Source: a virus. From it: a stretch of DNA of 64,000 nucleotides. Each line of letters starts with the position of its first letter. The first letter of the stretch is position 1. The DNA lies in IMG/VR virus record IMGVR_UViG_3300023181_000025, positions 62,001 through 126,000 of that record; one strand, given 5' to 3'. This document shows, piece after piece, positions 9,226-17,133 of this stretch. Under the pieces are notes generated by a model. That model saw nothing but the letters and a program-made list of their open reading frames with translations, did no database searches and was not told where the DNA came from. The position numbers and the translations under genes were made by a program.

Positions 9226-9385
9226 TTACTCGCTTCGCTCGTAATTTATAGGATTTAAATTTATAAATAAATATTAAATTAAAAGCGAAGCTTTTCAGAA
9301 CTAATCGAGCTTGCGAGGTTAGTTCTGTAATCTTAAAACGATATATTAGACCTTACCTCTCTTCGTTCGTTAAGGTCTTTTTCTA
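9226..9385 (+). ncRNA. candidate small RNA of three hairpins
   Basis: Downstream of a consensus promoter lie a perfect AAAAGC/GCTTTT hairpin (9281-9295), a 9-bp CAGAACTAA/TTAGTTCTG hairpin (9296-9327) and an AGACCTTA/TAAGGTCT hairpin followed by T5 (9348-9384), which looks like an intrinsic terminator. No ORF fits. This region separates the leftward and rightward gene blocks. Boundaries are inferred from promoter and terminator positions. Confidence 0.5.
9348..9384 (+). terminator. intrinsic terminator
   Basis: 8-bp stem AGACCTTA/TAAGGTCT with a pyrimidine-rich loop followed by a T-run, ending the predicted small transcript and insulating the next promoter. Confidence 0.6.
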
Positions 9386-9428
9386 TTATAAGCATGCCCT
9401 TTCGTTTTGTCAAGAAAATAATTTCAGA

Positions 9429-9457
9429 TTGACAATTCTCATTATTTTTGGTATCTT
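9429..9457 (+). promoter_or_regulatory. sigma70-like promoter, leaderless configuration
   Basis: TTGACA 9429-9434, 17-nt spacer, TATCTT 9452-9457, then 8 nt to ATG 9466. Confidence 0.7.
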
Positions 9458-9465
9458 AATACTTT

Positions 9466-9972
9466 ATGAACGAAACCGAAAAAACCTTACTGAAGCGTTA
9501 TCTAGAAACGGGGGTAATGGACGAGAGACTATTACTTATAAACAAAGGAATTCTTGACTTCATATACCAGAAGTATTTTCTTTCATTTTCTTTTATAAAA
9601 GACGATCTTATGCAAGAGGGCCTTCTTGGGCTTCTCGAAGCCTTTAATAGATTTGATGAAAGTCGCGAGGGAGGATTTTTTAATTATAAAAAGCTTTGGG
9701 TTAGAAAAAAGATGCAAGTTCTAGCTTATAAGCAAAGCAGGATTAATTCTTTCAGCGATCTAAAAATTTCAGAACCAATCTCATTTTGGGGAAGTTCTTG
9801 CTATAGATTAGAAAGAATTCAAAATGTTATTGACTTAGTTGAATCTTGCGATAAAATATCAATTCACGATAAAATTGAAATCGCCGAAGCCATAAAAGGT
9901 AATAGGCCCGGCTTCAAGAACAGCAAAACCTTTGCGAAGTTAAGAAAATTAGTAAGTTATGACAAAATTTAA
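9466..9972 (+). CDS. phage sigma70-region-2-like factor
   Basis: 168 residues. The segment DDLMQEGLLGLLEAFNRFD (~46-64) is the sigma-region 2.1-2.2 signature that contacts the RNA polymerase clamp. It continues with NYKKLWVRKKM at region 2.3-2.4, the -10 recognition helix. A canonical region 4 helix-turn-helix is not obvious, as in small phage sigma factors such as T4 gp55. I infer that it redirects host RNA polymerase to phage promoters, possibly the AGTGTAAATA motif. It is the first gene of the rightward block, with its own leaderless-type promoter. Confidence 0.7.
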   Translation: MNETEKTLLKRYLETGVMDERLLLINKGILDFIYQKYFLSFSFIKDDLMQEGLLGLLEAFNRFDESREGGFFNYKKLWVRKKMQVLAYKQSRINSFSDLKISEPISFWGSSCYRLERIQNVIDLVESCDKISIHDKIEIAEAIKGNRPGFKNSKTFAKLRKLVSYDKI

Positions 9973-9984
9973 ATCATATTGGAA

Positions 9985-10548
9985 ATGGGAACAAGAATAA
10001 TTGGAATTTCAGGAAATGCACGGAGCGGCAAAGATTCTTTGGCAATCTGTATACAAAAAGACCTTCAAAAAGATGGATTAACTTCACGGATTATTAGTTT
10101 AGCCGCGCCACTTAAAGAAGTGGTAAAACCCTTTGTTTACGAAAACTTTGGCATAGATCTTGACAACTGCACAGACAATGAGAAATTACTACTAAGGCCC
10201 TTAATGGTCGCATTTGGACAAGCAAAGAGAAATTTCACACAAGGCCGATATTTTATTGATATTTTAGACGAAAAGATTCGTAATTCGAATTATGATTTTA
10301 TTATAGTTCCAGATATAAGATTCGCGGACTTCGGGTTTGACGAGTTAGATTGGTTAATGCAGAAAAGTGGAGTTCTTTGGTATGTTGAAAAAACTTTGGA
10401 AAATGGAGAAATCTTAGGTCCGCCCAATGAGGACGAGGCAAGAAATAACCCAATTTTGAAATCTAACGCTCATTTTAAATTAGTATGGCCCGACAAATTA
10501 TCTGAGGAAGAAAGATTTAATTTTTATATATATGGGAAAGCTAAATAA
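9985..10548 (+). CDS. deoxynucleoside monophosphate kinase-like
   Basis: 187 residues from ATG 9985; TTG 9979 is an alternative. P-loop GNARSGKDS begins near residue 7, as in T4 gp1-type dNMP kinases. LRPLMVAFGQAKR and VPDIRFADFGFDE supply the lid and base-binding regions usual in that family. It phosphorylates dNMPs to dNDPs for phage DNA synthesis. Its 3' end overlaps the next gene by 17 nt. Confidence 0.75.
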   Translation: MGTRIIGISGNARSGKDSLAICIQKDLQKDGLTSRIISLAAPLKEVVKPFVYENFGIDLDNCTDNEKLLLRPLMVAFGQAKRNFTQGRYFIDILDEKIRNSNYDFIIVPDIRFADFGFDELDWLMQKSGVLWYVEKTLENGEILGPPNEDEARNNPILKSNAHFKLVWPDKLSEEERFNFYIYGKAK

Positions 10549-11068
10549 CACAAAATCATATTTGGTTGGGGCCATCCAGTATGAAAATGGACAGGCTTGG
10601 AGATCTGATTTTACAGACAAGCTTAATTCCATAGGGGTGAGGGTTTTGAACCCATATAATAATATATTTGTAAATAGCCCGGCTGAAGATATCACAGCCC
10701 ATGAGGATTTATATAAGTTGATGGATAGCGGTCAATTTGATAAGGTTCGTCAACATATGAAATTAATACGGAATTTGGATTTATCAGCCGTTGATAGAAG
10801 TGATTTCATTGTGGCTTATATTAATCCAAAAGTTCCCACAATAGGCTCCATAGAAGAGTTAACAGTAGCTTCAGCAATTAAGCGCGCCACCTTTATCATT
10901 ATTGAAGGTGGAATAAAAAAATGCCCCTTTTGGCTTCTTGCGATGTTTCCAACAAAGTATTTTTATAATTCATTTGGGGAAGCTTGGGAAACTATTTCAA
11001 AAATTGATTCGGGGGAAATAGAAATTGATTCCGATAGATGGAGATTATTGGTCGAGCACTTGAGATGA
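10532..11068 (+). CDS. nucleoside 2-deoxyribosyltransferase-like protein
   Basis: 178 residues with a Rossmann-like start YLVGAIQYENGQAW and the later SDFIVAYINPKVPTIGSIEEL. The latter is the D...N/G..EE pattern of nucleoside 2-deoxyribosyltransferase-like (NDT/PF15891-type) proteins, where the Glu acts as nucleophile. Might recycle or modify nucleosides, in line with the neighbouring dNMP kinase. Exact substrate unknown. Confidence 0.6.
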   Translation: MGKLNNTKSYLVGAIQYENGQAWRSDFTDKLNSIGVRVLNPYNNIFVNSPAEDITAHEDLYKLMDSGQFDKVRQHMKLIRNLDLSAVDRSDFIVAYINPKVPTIGSIEELTVASAIKRATFIIIEGGIKKCPFWLLAMFPTKYFYNSFGEAWETISKIDSGEIEIDSDRWRLLVEHLR

Positions 11069-11070
11069 CC

Positions 11071-11087
11071 AAAAAATAGTGTAAATA
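11071..11087 (+). promoter_or_regulatory. AGTGTAAATA-type phage promoter motif
   Basis: A-run then TAGTGTAAATA at 11071-11087, about 30 nt upstream of ATG 11117 in an intergenic gap. Confidence 0.6.
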
Positions 11088-11116
11088 ATAAAGCAAAACA
11101 TAACAAAATAAAATAT

Positions 11117-11575
11117 ATGAAAATTGAATTCACGCAGGACTTCGAAGTAAAAGTCCAAAAAGATGGGGAAGAAACTAAAGTAAAAACTTTTGAAGGGGAT
11201 AAAAAATATTCCATCGAAAGCTTCAGAAATGCCGGTAATATTGTCGAGATTTCTTTTAAAGATGGATCTAGGATAAATAGATTGGCCGCTGGTTTAGTTA
11301 AAAGCGTCGAGCAATCGAAAGCTGAAATCAAGGAAGATCAAGAGTCCCAAGAAGAGCTAGATAAAATTAACAAAGAAATCGCGGACAGGGAGTTTGCAGA
11401 AATTAAGCAAAGAGAAGAAGATGAGGCCCGTGCTGTTAAAGAGCAAGAAGATGCTCTTCTGGCAGAACAAGAGAGAGAGGAACTGGCAGCAAAAATTGCC
11501 GAAGAAAATGCCAAAGAAGAGGAAAAAGAAGCCAAAAAGACAAAGAAAAAGTCAGACAAAGTCGATAAAGACTAA
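11117..11575 (+). CDS. hypothetical protein with charged coiled coil
   Basis: 152 residues. Residues 1-70 form a beta-rich head (KIEFTQDFEVKVQKDGEET, ISFKDGSRINRL). The rest is an extremely charged Glu/Lys/Ala helix ending in a Lys-rich tail, probably coiled coil. Driven by its own AGTGTAAATA motif. No family recognised; a structural or scaffolding role is possible. Confidence 0.6.
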   Translation: MKIEFTQDFEVKVQKDGEETKVKTFEGDKKYSIESFRNAGNIVEISFKDGSRINRLAAGLVKSVEQSKAEIKEDQESQEELDKINKEIADREFAEIKQREEDEARAVKEQEDALLAEQEREELAAKIAEENAKEEEKEAKKTKKKSDKVDKD

Positions 11576-11866
11576 TTTCTCTCCCCTTCCATAAGAAATC
11601 GCGAAAGATTGAAATAATTTTAATATAATTAAATCCTTGGTTATAGCCGGACGATAAAGTTGGGTGTAATTAGAAGTTTCGCAATTTTTCAAAAAATCTA
11701 ATTGTTTTTTAAGGATTTCCCTTGCGGGAAATCTTTTTTTTGCGTATGCGAGCCATTCATCGAATTTATCTTCTTGACTTTTTATGGAAAATTGATAAAG
11801 TGCAATCCACGCAAGTAATTCTTCTGAGTTACAATTTGCTTCAAATATTTTCTCAACACTTTCCAT
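11552..11866 (-). CDS. possible antisense-oriented hypothetical gene
   Basis: 104-codon ORF filling the gap between two rightward genes. It overlaps the 3' end of one by 24 nt, and its start codon overlaps the ATG of the MoxR gene (11865) on the other strand. Composition is protein-like (LLAWIALYQFSIKSQEDKFD), but the arrangement is odd and no promoter was found. It may be spurious. Confidence 0.3.
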   Translation of the reverse strand: MESVEKIFEANCNSEELLAWIALYQFSIKSQEDKFDEWLAYAKKRFPAREILKKQLDFLKNCETSNYTQLYRPAITKDLIILKLFQSFAISYGRGEKLVFIDFV

Positions 11867-13370
11867 GACTAAAGATTTTTACGAACACAAGACAGTTACA
11901 CAAAAACAATTAGATTTTTGGTTCCTGAAGAGAAAAAACGTTCTTTTTATATCCGAGTTCGGGGTCGGGAAAACGACCATTGTAAAAAATTATTTTGAGA
12001 GCATGGGTCTAAACTATGCTATATTCAGCGGTGCCACACTGGACCCTTGGGTAGATCTAATTGGGATTCCAAAACTAGTTGAGAAAGAATTTTCGAGGAA
12101 AGACGAAAAAGGCAAAGAAATTAAATATATTGATAAAGTATTAGAATTTGCGCGTCCGCAGAATCTAAGTGAAGATATCGAAGCGATTTTCATTGATGAA
12201 TTTAATAGATCACACCCGAAAGTAAGAAATGCGGTAATGGAATTAATGCAGTTTAAAACAATTAATGGCAGAAAATTTCCCAACCTCAAGGTCATATGGG
12301 GCGCGATAAATCCAGACAACTCTGATAATTCTTATGATATTGATGTTGTGGACCCTGCACAATTAGATAGATTCCACGTTATTATTAATTTGGCTAATCA
12401 AATTAACGTAGAGGTTTTCACAAAAAAATATAATAAGGCAATTGCAGAGTCTTGTCACAATTGGTATAATAAATTAGACCAATCGTTTAAAAGCTTTGTT
12501 AGCCCGCGTCGTTTAGATTATGCTGTGGAGCACTATTTACAAGGTGGAGATATAAGAGAGATTTTACCGCATAAGGGTTTAAATATTGTGGATTTGGTAA
12601 AACAATGGCGCACAAGCAATGATTTTGACAAATTTAAAACTCTAATATCTGCGGGTGACGAGGATCAAATTAAAATATTTCTAGGTAATCAAGAGTCTTA
12701 TCAATCTGTGCTAAAGGATTGCTTAGGGAGTAACGAATATTGTAATATACTAATAAAATATGCCCTACCCGAACAAATATTGGCGCTTGCAGAAAGTGAA
12801 CCGAAAACGGCTAATTTAATTTACAAAGCCGCCCAAACAAGAAAGGATTTATACGAAAGCTTGAACGAACATAAGAAGGCATCGGGATCTTACCCCGATT
12901 GGTTTTCTAGTTCTTCTGGAGCGGTTTTAAATGCCAAGGTTTGTTTGGATTGTTTTGAAGAGCAGATCAATATTTATCCCCTTAATCTTGGATGGCAAAC
13001 GGAAGTAAATGATATAGCTGGGTTAGTTAATTCAAGGGCACTTTCGGAAATACTTGATGATATTAAATCTCCTTCCGAGGTTTCAATTGTTTCAATTAAT
13101 GAAGATTCGGCCATTAATTTTCTTCGTTTTTGTAAGAAATTTTCAGATGCTTTTGGAATTTCTAAAATATATGAAGATGATACCAACTCAAAGAAAATAG
13201 TATCTAATAAGTTTAAATCCCTTTATTATAGTTCTCTTTACACCTTTTATTTAAAGGATGCAAATTTCTTAGGAGTTGAGTATGAGGTTCCGGGAGTAAT
13301 AAAGCTTATCAATTCGTTTAGTGGCCCGAAAAAATTAGTTAAAGGCAAATTTCTTCAAGAAGATCTATGA
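11865..13370 (+). CDS. MoxR-type AAA+ ATPase
   Basis: 501 residues. Walker A is EFGVGKTT (residues ~31-38), Walker B IEAIFIDEFNRS (~105-116), and sensor-1-like VIWGAINPDNSDN follows. This AAA+ organisation is typical of MoxR/CbbQ chaperone ATPases, which remodel partners through a VWA protein. The next gene, overlapping by 4 nt, encodes exactly such a VWA-type metallopeptidase, so the two probably work as a pair. The long C-terminal half is unassigned. Confidence 0.75.
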   Translation: MTKDFYEHKTVTQKQLDFWFLKRKNVLFISEFGVGKTTIVKNYFESMGLNYAIFSGATLDPWVDLIGIPKLVEKEFSRKDEKGKEIKYIDKVLEFARPQNLSEDIEAIFIDEFNRSHPKVRNAVMELMQFKTINGRKFPNLKVIWGAINPDNSDNSYDIDVVDPAQLDRFHVIINLANQINVEVFTKKYNKAIAESCHNWYNKLDQSFKSFVSPRRLDYAVEHYLQGGDIREILPHKGLNIVDLVKQWRTSNDFDKFKTLISAGDEDQIKIFLGNQESYQSVLKDCLGSNEYCNILIKYALPEQILALAESEPKTANLIYKAAQTRKDLYESLNEHKKASGSYPDWFSSSSGAVLNAKVCLDCFEEQINIYPLNLGWQTEVNDIAGLVNSRALSEILDDIKSPSEVSIVSINEDSAINFLRFCKKFSDAFGISKIYEDDTNSKKIVSNKFKSLYYSSLYTFYLKDANFLGVEYEVPGVIKLINSFSGPKKLVKGKFLQEDL

Positions 13371-14539
13371 CTGATTCTGAAAGAAATAAAAGATTCGATA
13401 TAATTAAGTATCAATTGATGGAGTTTTCTGAGTGTTTTTATGAACTTGGGAAAATAGGAGACCCTATTTGGGACGACTCAATTCCAACTGCCCAGATAGA
13501 GTTTACTCGCGATGGAAGGAGACTTGCATTTAGATGGAGCACAATTGATTTTGACAAGCATGATGACTATACAATTATGGCTACTTTATGCCATGAAATG
13601 TGTCATATTATTTTGCAACATGGCAAAAGAGGCTTGAAGCTCACAGACCATCGGAAGGCGAATATAATGATGGATGTATATGTAAATCATTTAATGGTTG
13701 ACGGGTTTGGAATGAACAGGTCATTGATTAATAACTGGAAAGACTGGTGTTGGCGCGATACCGTTTTTAATATAAATATAGAACATAAGCCATCTTTTGA
13801 ATATTATTATAATATTGAAGATGAGTTTATTGTTCCCGGCTTTAGCACCAGAGATGGCCATTCGTTTCTTATCGCGCCCGATTCTGAGATTAAAGATGCT
13901 ATAGAGGATGCCGCAACTGTGTTTTTTGATGCTCTCCCAAGCGGATACGGGGATGAGGCCAAAGAGATATGTTCCGATTTTGAAACAAAAAAATCAATTA
14001 AGAGAAAATTTGAACATCTAGTGAAGGGATTGGTTTCCTCAATAAAAGAAAAAGATGAATCGTTATTTGAATCTTGGGGGCAGTTAGACAGAAGGCTTTG
14101 CGATTTTACAACCGATATACCCGGATCAATAATTATAGATAGTCATATTGCTCCAAGAAAATATCGTTGTTATTTTTATGTAGATAATAGCGGATCGTGT
14201 GCTAATTGGGCAAAGAAATTTTGTAATGTTTCCGCATCCCTTGATGAAAAGTTATTTGAGGTGAAGCTTTTTAGTTTCGATACCAAAGTGTATGAAGTTG
14301 AAAAACAAAATAATTTATACCGTCTATATGGTGGAGGAGGAACGAGCTTTGAGGTGGTTGTAAATCATTTGCAATCGCAAGAAGAAAAAGCGGACATTGT
14401 AATTGTTTTGACCGATGGTTTTGGCGAACAGGTTTTTCCAAAGAATAAGAAAATTTGGAATTGGTTATTAACAGAATGCGGGACAGCCAGCTCTCTAGAT
14501 AGGGCTGGCAATATTTATAGATTATCTCAGTATGAATAA
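13367..14539 (+). CDS. DUF2201-type metallopeptidase with VWA domain
   Basis: 390 residues. HEMCH (residues 76-80) is an HExxH zinc site inside TLCHEMCHIILQHGKRG. Near residue 265 YVDNSGSC begins a VWA-like domain with the D-x-S-x-S MIDAS motif, followed by GGGGTSFE and VLTDGFGE for the remaining metal ligands. Proteins with this layout are usually encoded beside a MoxR ATPase, as here. Together they may remodel or process a host or phage protein; the target is unknown. Confidence 0.75.
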   Translation: MTDSERNKRFDIIKYQLMEFSECFYELGKIGDPIWDDSIPTAQIEFTRDGRRLAFRWSTIDFDKHDDYTIMATLCHEMCHIILQHGKRGLKLTDHRKANIMMDVYVNHLMVDGFGMNRSLINNWKDWCWRDTVFNINIEHKPSFEYYYNIEDEFIVPGFSTRDGHSFLIAPDSEIKDAIEDAATVFFDALPSGYGDEAKEICSDFETKKSIKRKFEHLVKGLVSSIKEKDESLFESWGQLDRRLCDFTTDIPGSIIIDSHIAPRKYRCYFYVDNSGSCANWAKKFCNVSASLDEKLFEVKLFSFDTKVYEVEKQNNLYRLYGGGGTSFEVVVNHLQSQEEKADIVIVLTDGFGEQVFPKNKKIWNWLLTECGTASSLDRAGNIYRLSQYE

Positions 14540-15230
14540 AATAAATGCTATATATTTTTCCTGTGAGAGGGATGCGGATATGCTAGAGAACTCAATCGAC
14601 TCGTTGCGATTAAATTATCCAATTAATAGGATCATTGTTGCAAACGATTTAAACGATCCAATCTTAAGAAAAATTCCCGGAGTGGAAATTATAAATAAAA
14701 AGAAATCTAGCGAAAAACTCTATGGACTTGAAAATATTGGTGAGATGCTTTCTTTTTTTAAATTCGCATCGAATGATTGCGATTATATACAAAAGATTGA
14801 CAGCGATACATTGGTTTGCTCAGATTTAGCTTATAGAAATCTGGAAGAGGGAAAGTGGGACGCATACGGGTCTTTTCCTATGGCAATTCCCGAAATGATC
14901 CCCCCAAGGCATTTCGCGGGACCGTCCTATTTTCTTAGGTCTTCTTTAGCGGCGAAATTATTTGACTTTGGATTCCCAAAAACGGTTCATGATTGGGCTT
15001 GGATGAAATACCCCGAGGACATGGTAATAAGTGATATTTGCAATCATCTCACTCAAAACATTCAAGTTGATGGAACCGCCATGCATAAGGCCGGAAAGTA
15101 TTTATTCGATACATACTTGACAAAAATAGCGGGTTGTGATAAAAGTGAAATTACAAAATACGGATTTGCTCATTGTCGGACTAACCCCTATGTTTTGCGG
15201 TATATTAAGGAAAAGATTTATGTAAAATAA
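14532..15230 (+). CDS. GT-A-type glycosyltransferase-like protein
   Basis: 232 residues. YIQKIDSDTLVCSD carries a DxD metal/UDP-sugar motif (DSD, ~94-96). The N-terminal AIYFSCERDADMLENSID resembles GT-A nucleotide-binding starts. C-terminal HDWAWMKYPEDMVISD is typical of this group. It overlaps the metallopeptidase gene by 8 nt. Donor and acceptor unknown. Confidence 0.55.
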   Translation: MNKINAIYFSCERDADMLENSIDSLRLNYPINRIIVANDLNDPILRKIPGVEIINKKKSSEKLYGLENIGEMLSFFKFASNDCDYIQKIDSDTLVCSDLAYRNLEEGKWDAYGSFPMAIPEMIPPRHFAGPSYFLRSSLAAKLFDFGFPKTVHDWAWMKYPEDMVISDICNHLTQNIQVDGTAMHKAGKYLFDTYLTKIAGCDKSEITKYGFAHCRTNPYVLRYIKEKIYVK

Positions 15231-15290
15231 TAACTTTTGCTATTGAATATGGAGGATTAGTTTGTATTTAGCTTAGAGAAAAATTAAAAT

Positions 15291-15668
15291 ATGAAAACAA
15301 AAAAACTGGAATTATCAAATGAAGAAGCAAAGCTACTAAATAATATTTTAGTAGAACATTGTATGAGTGTGGTAGAATTGCTAAATACGTGTAAAACAAA
15401 ACAAGATCACGACAACACGTTGAAGATTATTCAGTCGTCTGTCTTTTCTCAGCAAACTCTTTTCGCCCAAGTGGTTTCTAGAGAATATGAATTTGGAGAG
15501 GGATTTTTAGATTTTCTAAATGCCATTATAGAAGCGGCTATTGAATATCTTAAGGAAATCAAGGAAAAAACAAATGATATTCTTCAAAACGTCACATTGA
15601 GCACAAACATTGATTTGCTTGAGGGCATCATAAAAAAAATTCCAGAAAAGAGCTTGATTATTACCTGA
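15291..15668 (+). CDS. helical hypothetical protein
   Basis: 125 residues, largely alpha-helical by composition (KLELSNEEAKLLNNILVEHC at the N-terminus). No motif recognised. The 60-nt gap upstream holds no obvious consensus promoter. Confidence 0.55.
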   Translation: MKTKKLELSNEEAKLLNNILVEHCMSVVELLNTCKTKQDHDNTLKIIQSSVFSQQTLFAQVVSREYEFGEGFLDFLNAIIEAAIEYLKEIKEKTNDILQNVTLSTNIDLLEGIIKKIPEKSLIIT

Positions 15669-15687
15669 TCACAGATATCATATTTTT

Positions 15688-16188
15688 ATGAGCACTTTTA
15701 AAAATAGACAAAATAAATGTTTCGATACGGTTTGTGGCCAAAAAATTTGGAAGTCTCGAAATGTAGCGGTTGCGACTTGTATCTTGCGCCCAAAGCCCCA
15801 AGAAGACTCAAAATTACAAATTCTTGCCATCGAAAGAGGCCCCGCCGTAACCGACACAGGTAAATTTTGTTTTCCCTGTGGGTATCTAGATTGGGATGAA
15901 ACCGTTGAACAAGGGGCGCTTAGAGAAGTTTTTGAAGAATCCAACATTTCACTTTCCGAAGAAGATTTAGAGTTTCAATATGTAAACAGTGACCCAAATT
16001 CCGAACTTCAGAATGTTACCATGCATTTTATTGCATACGCTCTTGACGGGGAAGAAATCTCTGGCAAGAATGCAGAAGAAGGTGAGATTACCAGTGTTAG
16101 GTGGGTTGATATCGAAAATATCAAAGATTATATTTGGGCTTTTAATCATGATAAAATTGCACTAAATTACTTACGCCATGTCCTTTGA
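15688..16188 (+). CDS. Nudix hydrolase
   Basis: 166 residues. The Nudix box is complete: G(x5)E(x7)REVxEESNI from GYLDWDETVEQ to LREVFEESNI (~70-92). Nudix enzymes hydrolyse nucleoside diphosphates linked to another moiety; phage members have been linked to nucleotide sanitation, NAD-related compounds or RNA cap removal. The substrate cannot be told from sequence. Confidence 0.85.
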   Translation: MSTFKNRQNKCFDTVCGQKIWKSRNVAVATCILRPKPQEDSKLQILAIERGPAVTDTGKFCFPCGYLDWDETVEQGALREVFEESNISLSEEDLEFQYVNSDPNSELQNVTMHFIAYALDGEEISGKNAEEGEITSVRWVDIENIKDYIWAFNHDKIALNYLRHVL

Positions 16189-16366
16189 TATAAAAATTAT
16201 TAATTACTTAGAAAGGCTCGCGGGTTTGAAGGCTAAAATAAATACGCGTTATTATGGTTCAGTAGAAGCTATTACTGAAAAAGGCGAAAAAGTTATTGTC
16301 CCAGATAATAATTTTGAATATTTGTCAGAAAGTAATTCCCATAGTAATAATACTGGTGTAAAATAA
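16178..16366 (+). CDS. hypothetical protein
   Basis: 62 residues, overlapping the Nudix gene by 11 nt, with a beta-rich middle (RYYGSVEAITEKGEKVIVPD). No family recognised. Confidence 0.5.
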   Translation: MSFDIKIINYLERLAGLKAKINTRYYGSVEAITEKGEKVIVPDNNFEYLSESNSHSNNTGVK

Positions 16367-16372
16367 AAAGTA

Positions 16373-16435
16373 TGAGCGTATGTAATTCCAAATTTACCCA
16401 TAAGACAGGAGCGAGTAATCGTTATCTGGGGTAAG
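16373..16435 (+). CDS. micro-ORF before terminator
   Basis: 20 codons starting MSVCNSKFTHKTGASN, immediately upstream of a strong intrinsic terminator. A GGTGTAAAATA sequence resembling the phage promoter motif precedes it. Could be a leader peptide or chance. Confidence 0.25.
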
Positions 16436-16462
16436 ATTTGTATTTATATACTTCTCTTTTAA

Positions 16463-16487
16463 ACCCCACTTTAAAGTGGGTTTTTTT
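16463..16487 (+). terminator. intrinsic terminator
   Basis: CCCACTTT/AAAGTGGG perfect stem followed by seven T residues. Closes the Nudix operon ahead of the tRNA genes. Confidence 0.85.
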
Positions 16488-16516
16488 GTTCTTTGACATT
16501 AAATATTTTATTTATC

Positions 16517-16545
16517 TTGACAGATAGAGTGTATTATCATACACT
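16517..16545 (+). promoter_or_regulatory. sigma70-like promoter for tRNA genes
   Basis: TTGACA 16517-16522, 17-nt spacer, TACACT 16540-16545, 14 nt before tRNA-Phe. Confidence 0.55.
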
Positions 16546-16559
16546 CATGCCAAGATTAA

Positions 16560-16631
16560 CTTGACTTAGCTGAGATGGATTAGCATGAATTTGAAACATT
16601 CACTAGGGAGGATCGTTACCTCCAGTCAAGG
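16560..16631 (+). tRNA. tRNA-Phe(GAA)
   Basis: Acceptor CTTGACT/AGTCAAG. Anticodon stem TGAAT/ATTCA with loop TTGAAAC. T-stem GGAGG/CCTCC with atypical loop ATCGTTA. No encoded CCA. Confidence 0.75.
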
Positions 16632-16638
16632 CTTAAAT

Positions 16639-16711
16639 TGCGTATTGGTAGATTGGTTTCATACAGGAATCTGCAAAATTTCAGAAATGGGTTCGATTCC
16701 CATATACGCAT
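16639..16711 (+). tRNA. tRNA-Cys(GCA)
   Basis: Acceptor TGCGTAT/ATACGCA. Anticodon stem GGAAT/ATTTC with loop CTGCAAA. T-stem TGGG/CCCA with loop TTCGATT. CCA not encoded. Confidence 0.85.
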
Positions 16712-16714
16712 CTT

Positions 16715-16939
16715 ATGATTGAGGAATGGAAAAGAGTCTTAACCAAGGTAACTGTTTTTCCATTGGCAACAATTGATTCAGTATTTTTTATCTTAAAAGA
16801 TTCTCAAAAAACTATTGACTTTATTACTACTTGTAGTAAAACAGGGGTGCAACCAATAAAAACATTGGTAAGCCTTAAAAACTTATTAAAATATGAATAT
16901 CGAAGACGCATTGAAAGTTTTATTGACTCCGGACGGTAA
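16715..16939 (+). CDS. hypothetical protein between tRNA genes
   Basis: 74 residues beginning MIEEWKRVLTKVTVFPLATI, only 3 nt after tRNA-Cys. It overlaps the next small gene by 47 nt. No family recognised. Confidence 0.45.
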   Translation: MIEEWKRVLTKVTVFPLATIDSVFFILKDSQKTIDFITTCSKTGVQPIKTLVSLKNLLKYEYRRRIESFIDSGR

Positions 16940-17048
16940 AGGGGCCAAAAGAAAAGCAGTGATCTTATCAGAACTTTGTGTTACAGCAAATGCTAATTTA
17001 GTTCGTGATATCATTGAAAAAATGTTGAAGAATAAGAAATTAGTGTAA
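16893..17048 (+). CDS. small winged-helix-like protein
   Basis: 51 residues starting MNIEDALKVLLTPDGKG. The KRKAVILSELCVTANANLVRD stretch has the helix-turn-helix rhythm of small DNA-binding proteins. It overlaps the preceding ORF in another frame, so only one of the two may be expressed. Its stop region overlaps the AGTGTAAATA motif of tRNA-His. Confidence 0.4.
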   Translation: MNIEDALKVLLTPDGKGAKRKAVILSELCVTANANLVRDIIEKMLKNKKLV

Positions 17049-17054
17049 ATATAT
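17040..17054 (+). promoter_or_regulatory. AGTGTAAATA-type promoter of tRNA-His
   Basis: TTAGTGTAAATATA ends 2 nt before the mature 5' end of tRNA-His, so here the motif cannot be a ribosome-binding element. Confidence 0.55.
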
Positions 17055-17056
17055 CT

Positions 17057-17128
17057 GGGTTGATAGCTTAATCGGTAAAGCCTTCGATTGTGAATCGAAC
17101 CTCGGGAGATCGTAGCTCCCTCAACCCT
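17057..17128 (+). tRNA. tRNA-His(GTG)
   Basis: Acceptor GGGTTGA/TCAACCC, D-stem GCTT/AAGC, anticodon stem TTCGA/TCGAA with loop TTGTGAA, T-stem GGGAG/CTCCC with loop ATCGTAG. No encoded CCA. Confidence 0.85.
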
Positions 17129-17133
17129 CAGCA

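Noticed and set aside
11338-11559. Leftward Ser/Ala-rich ORF
   Set aside because: Antisense of the Glu/Lys coiled-coil region, which automatically reads as Ser/Ala/Leu.
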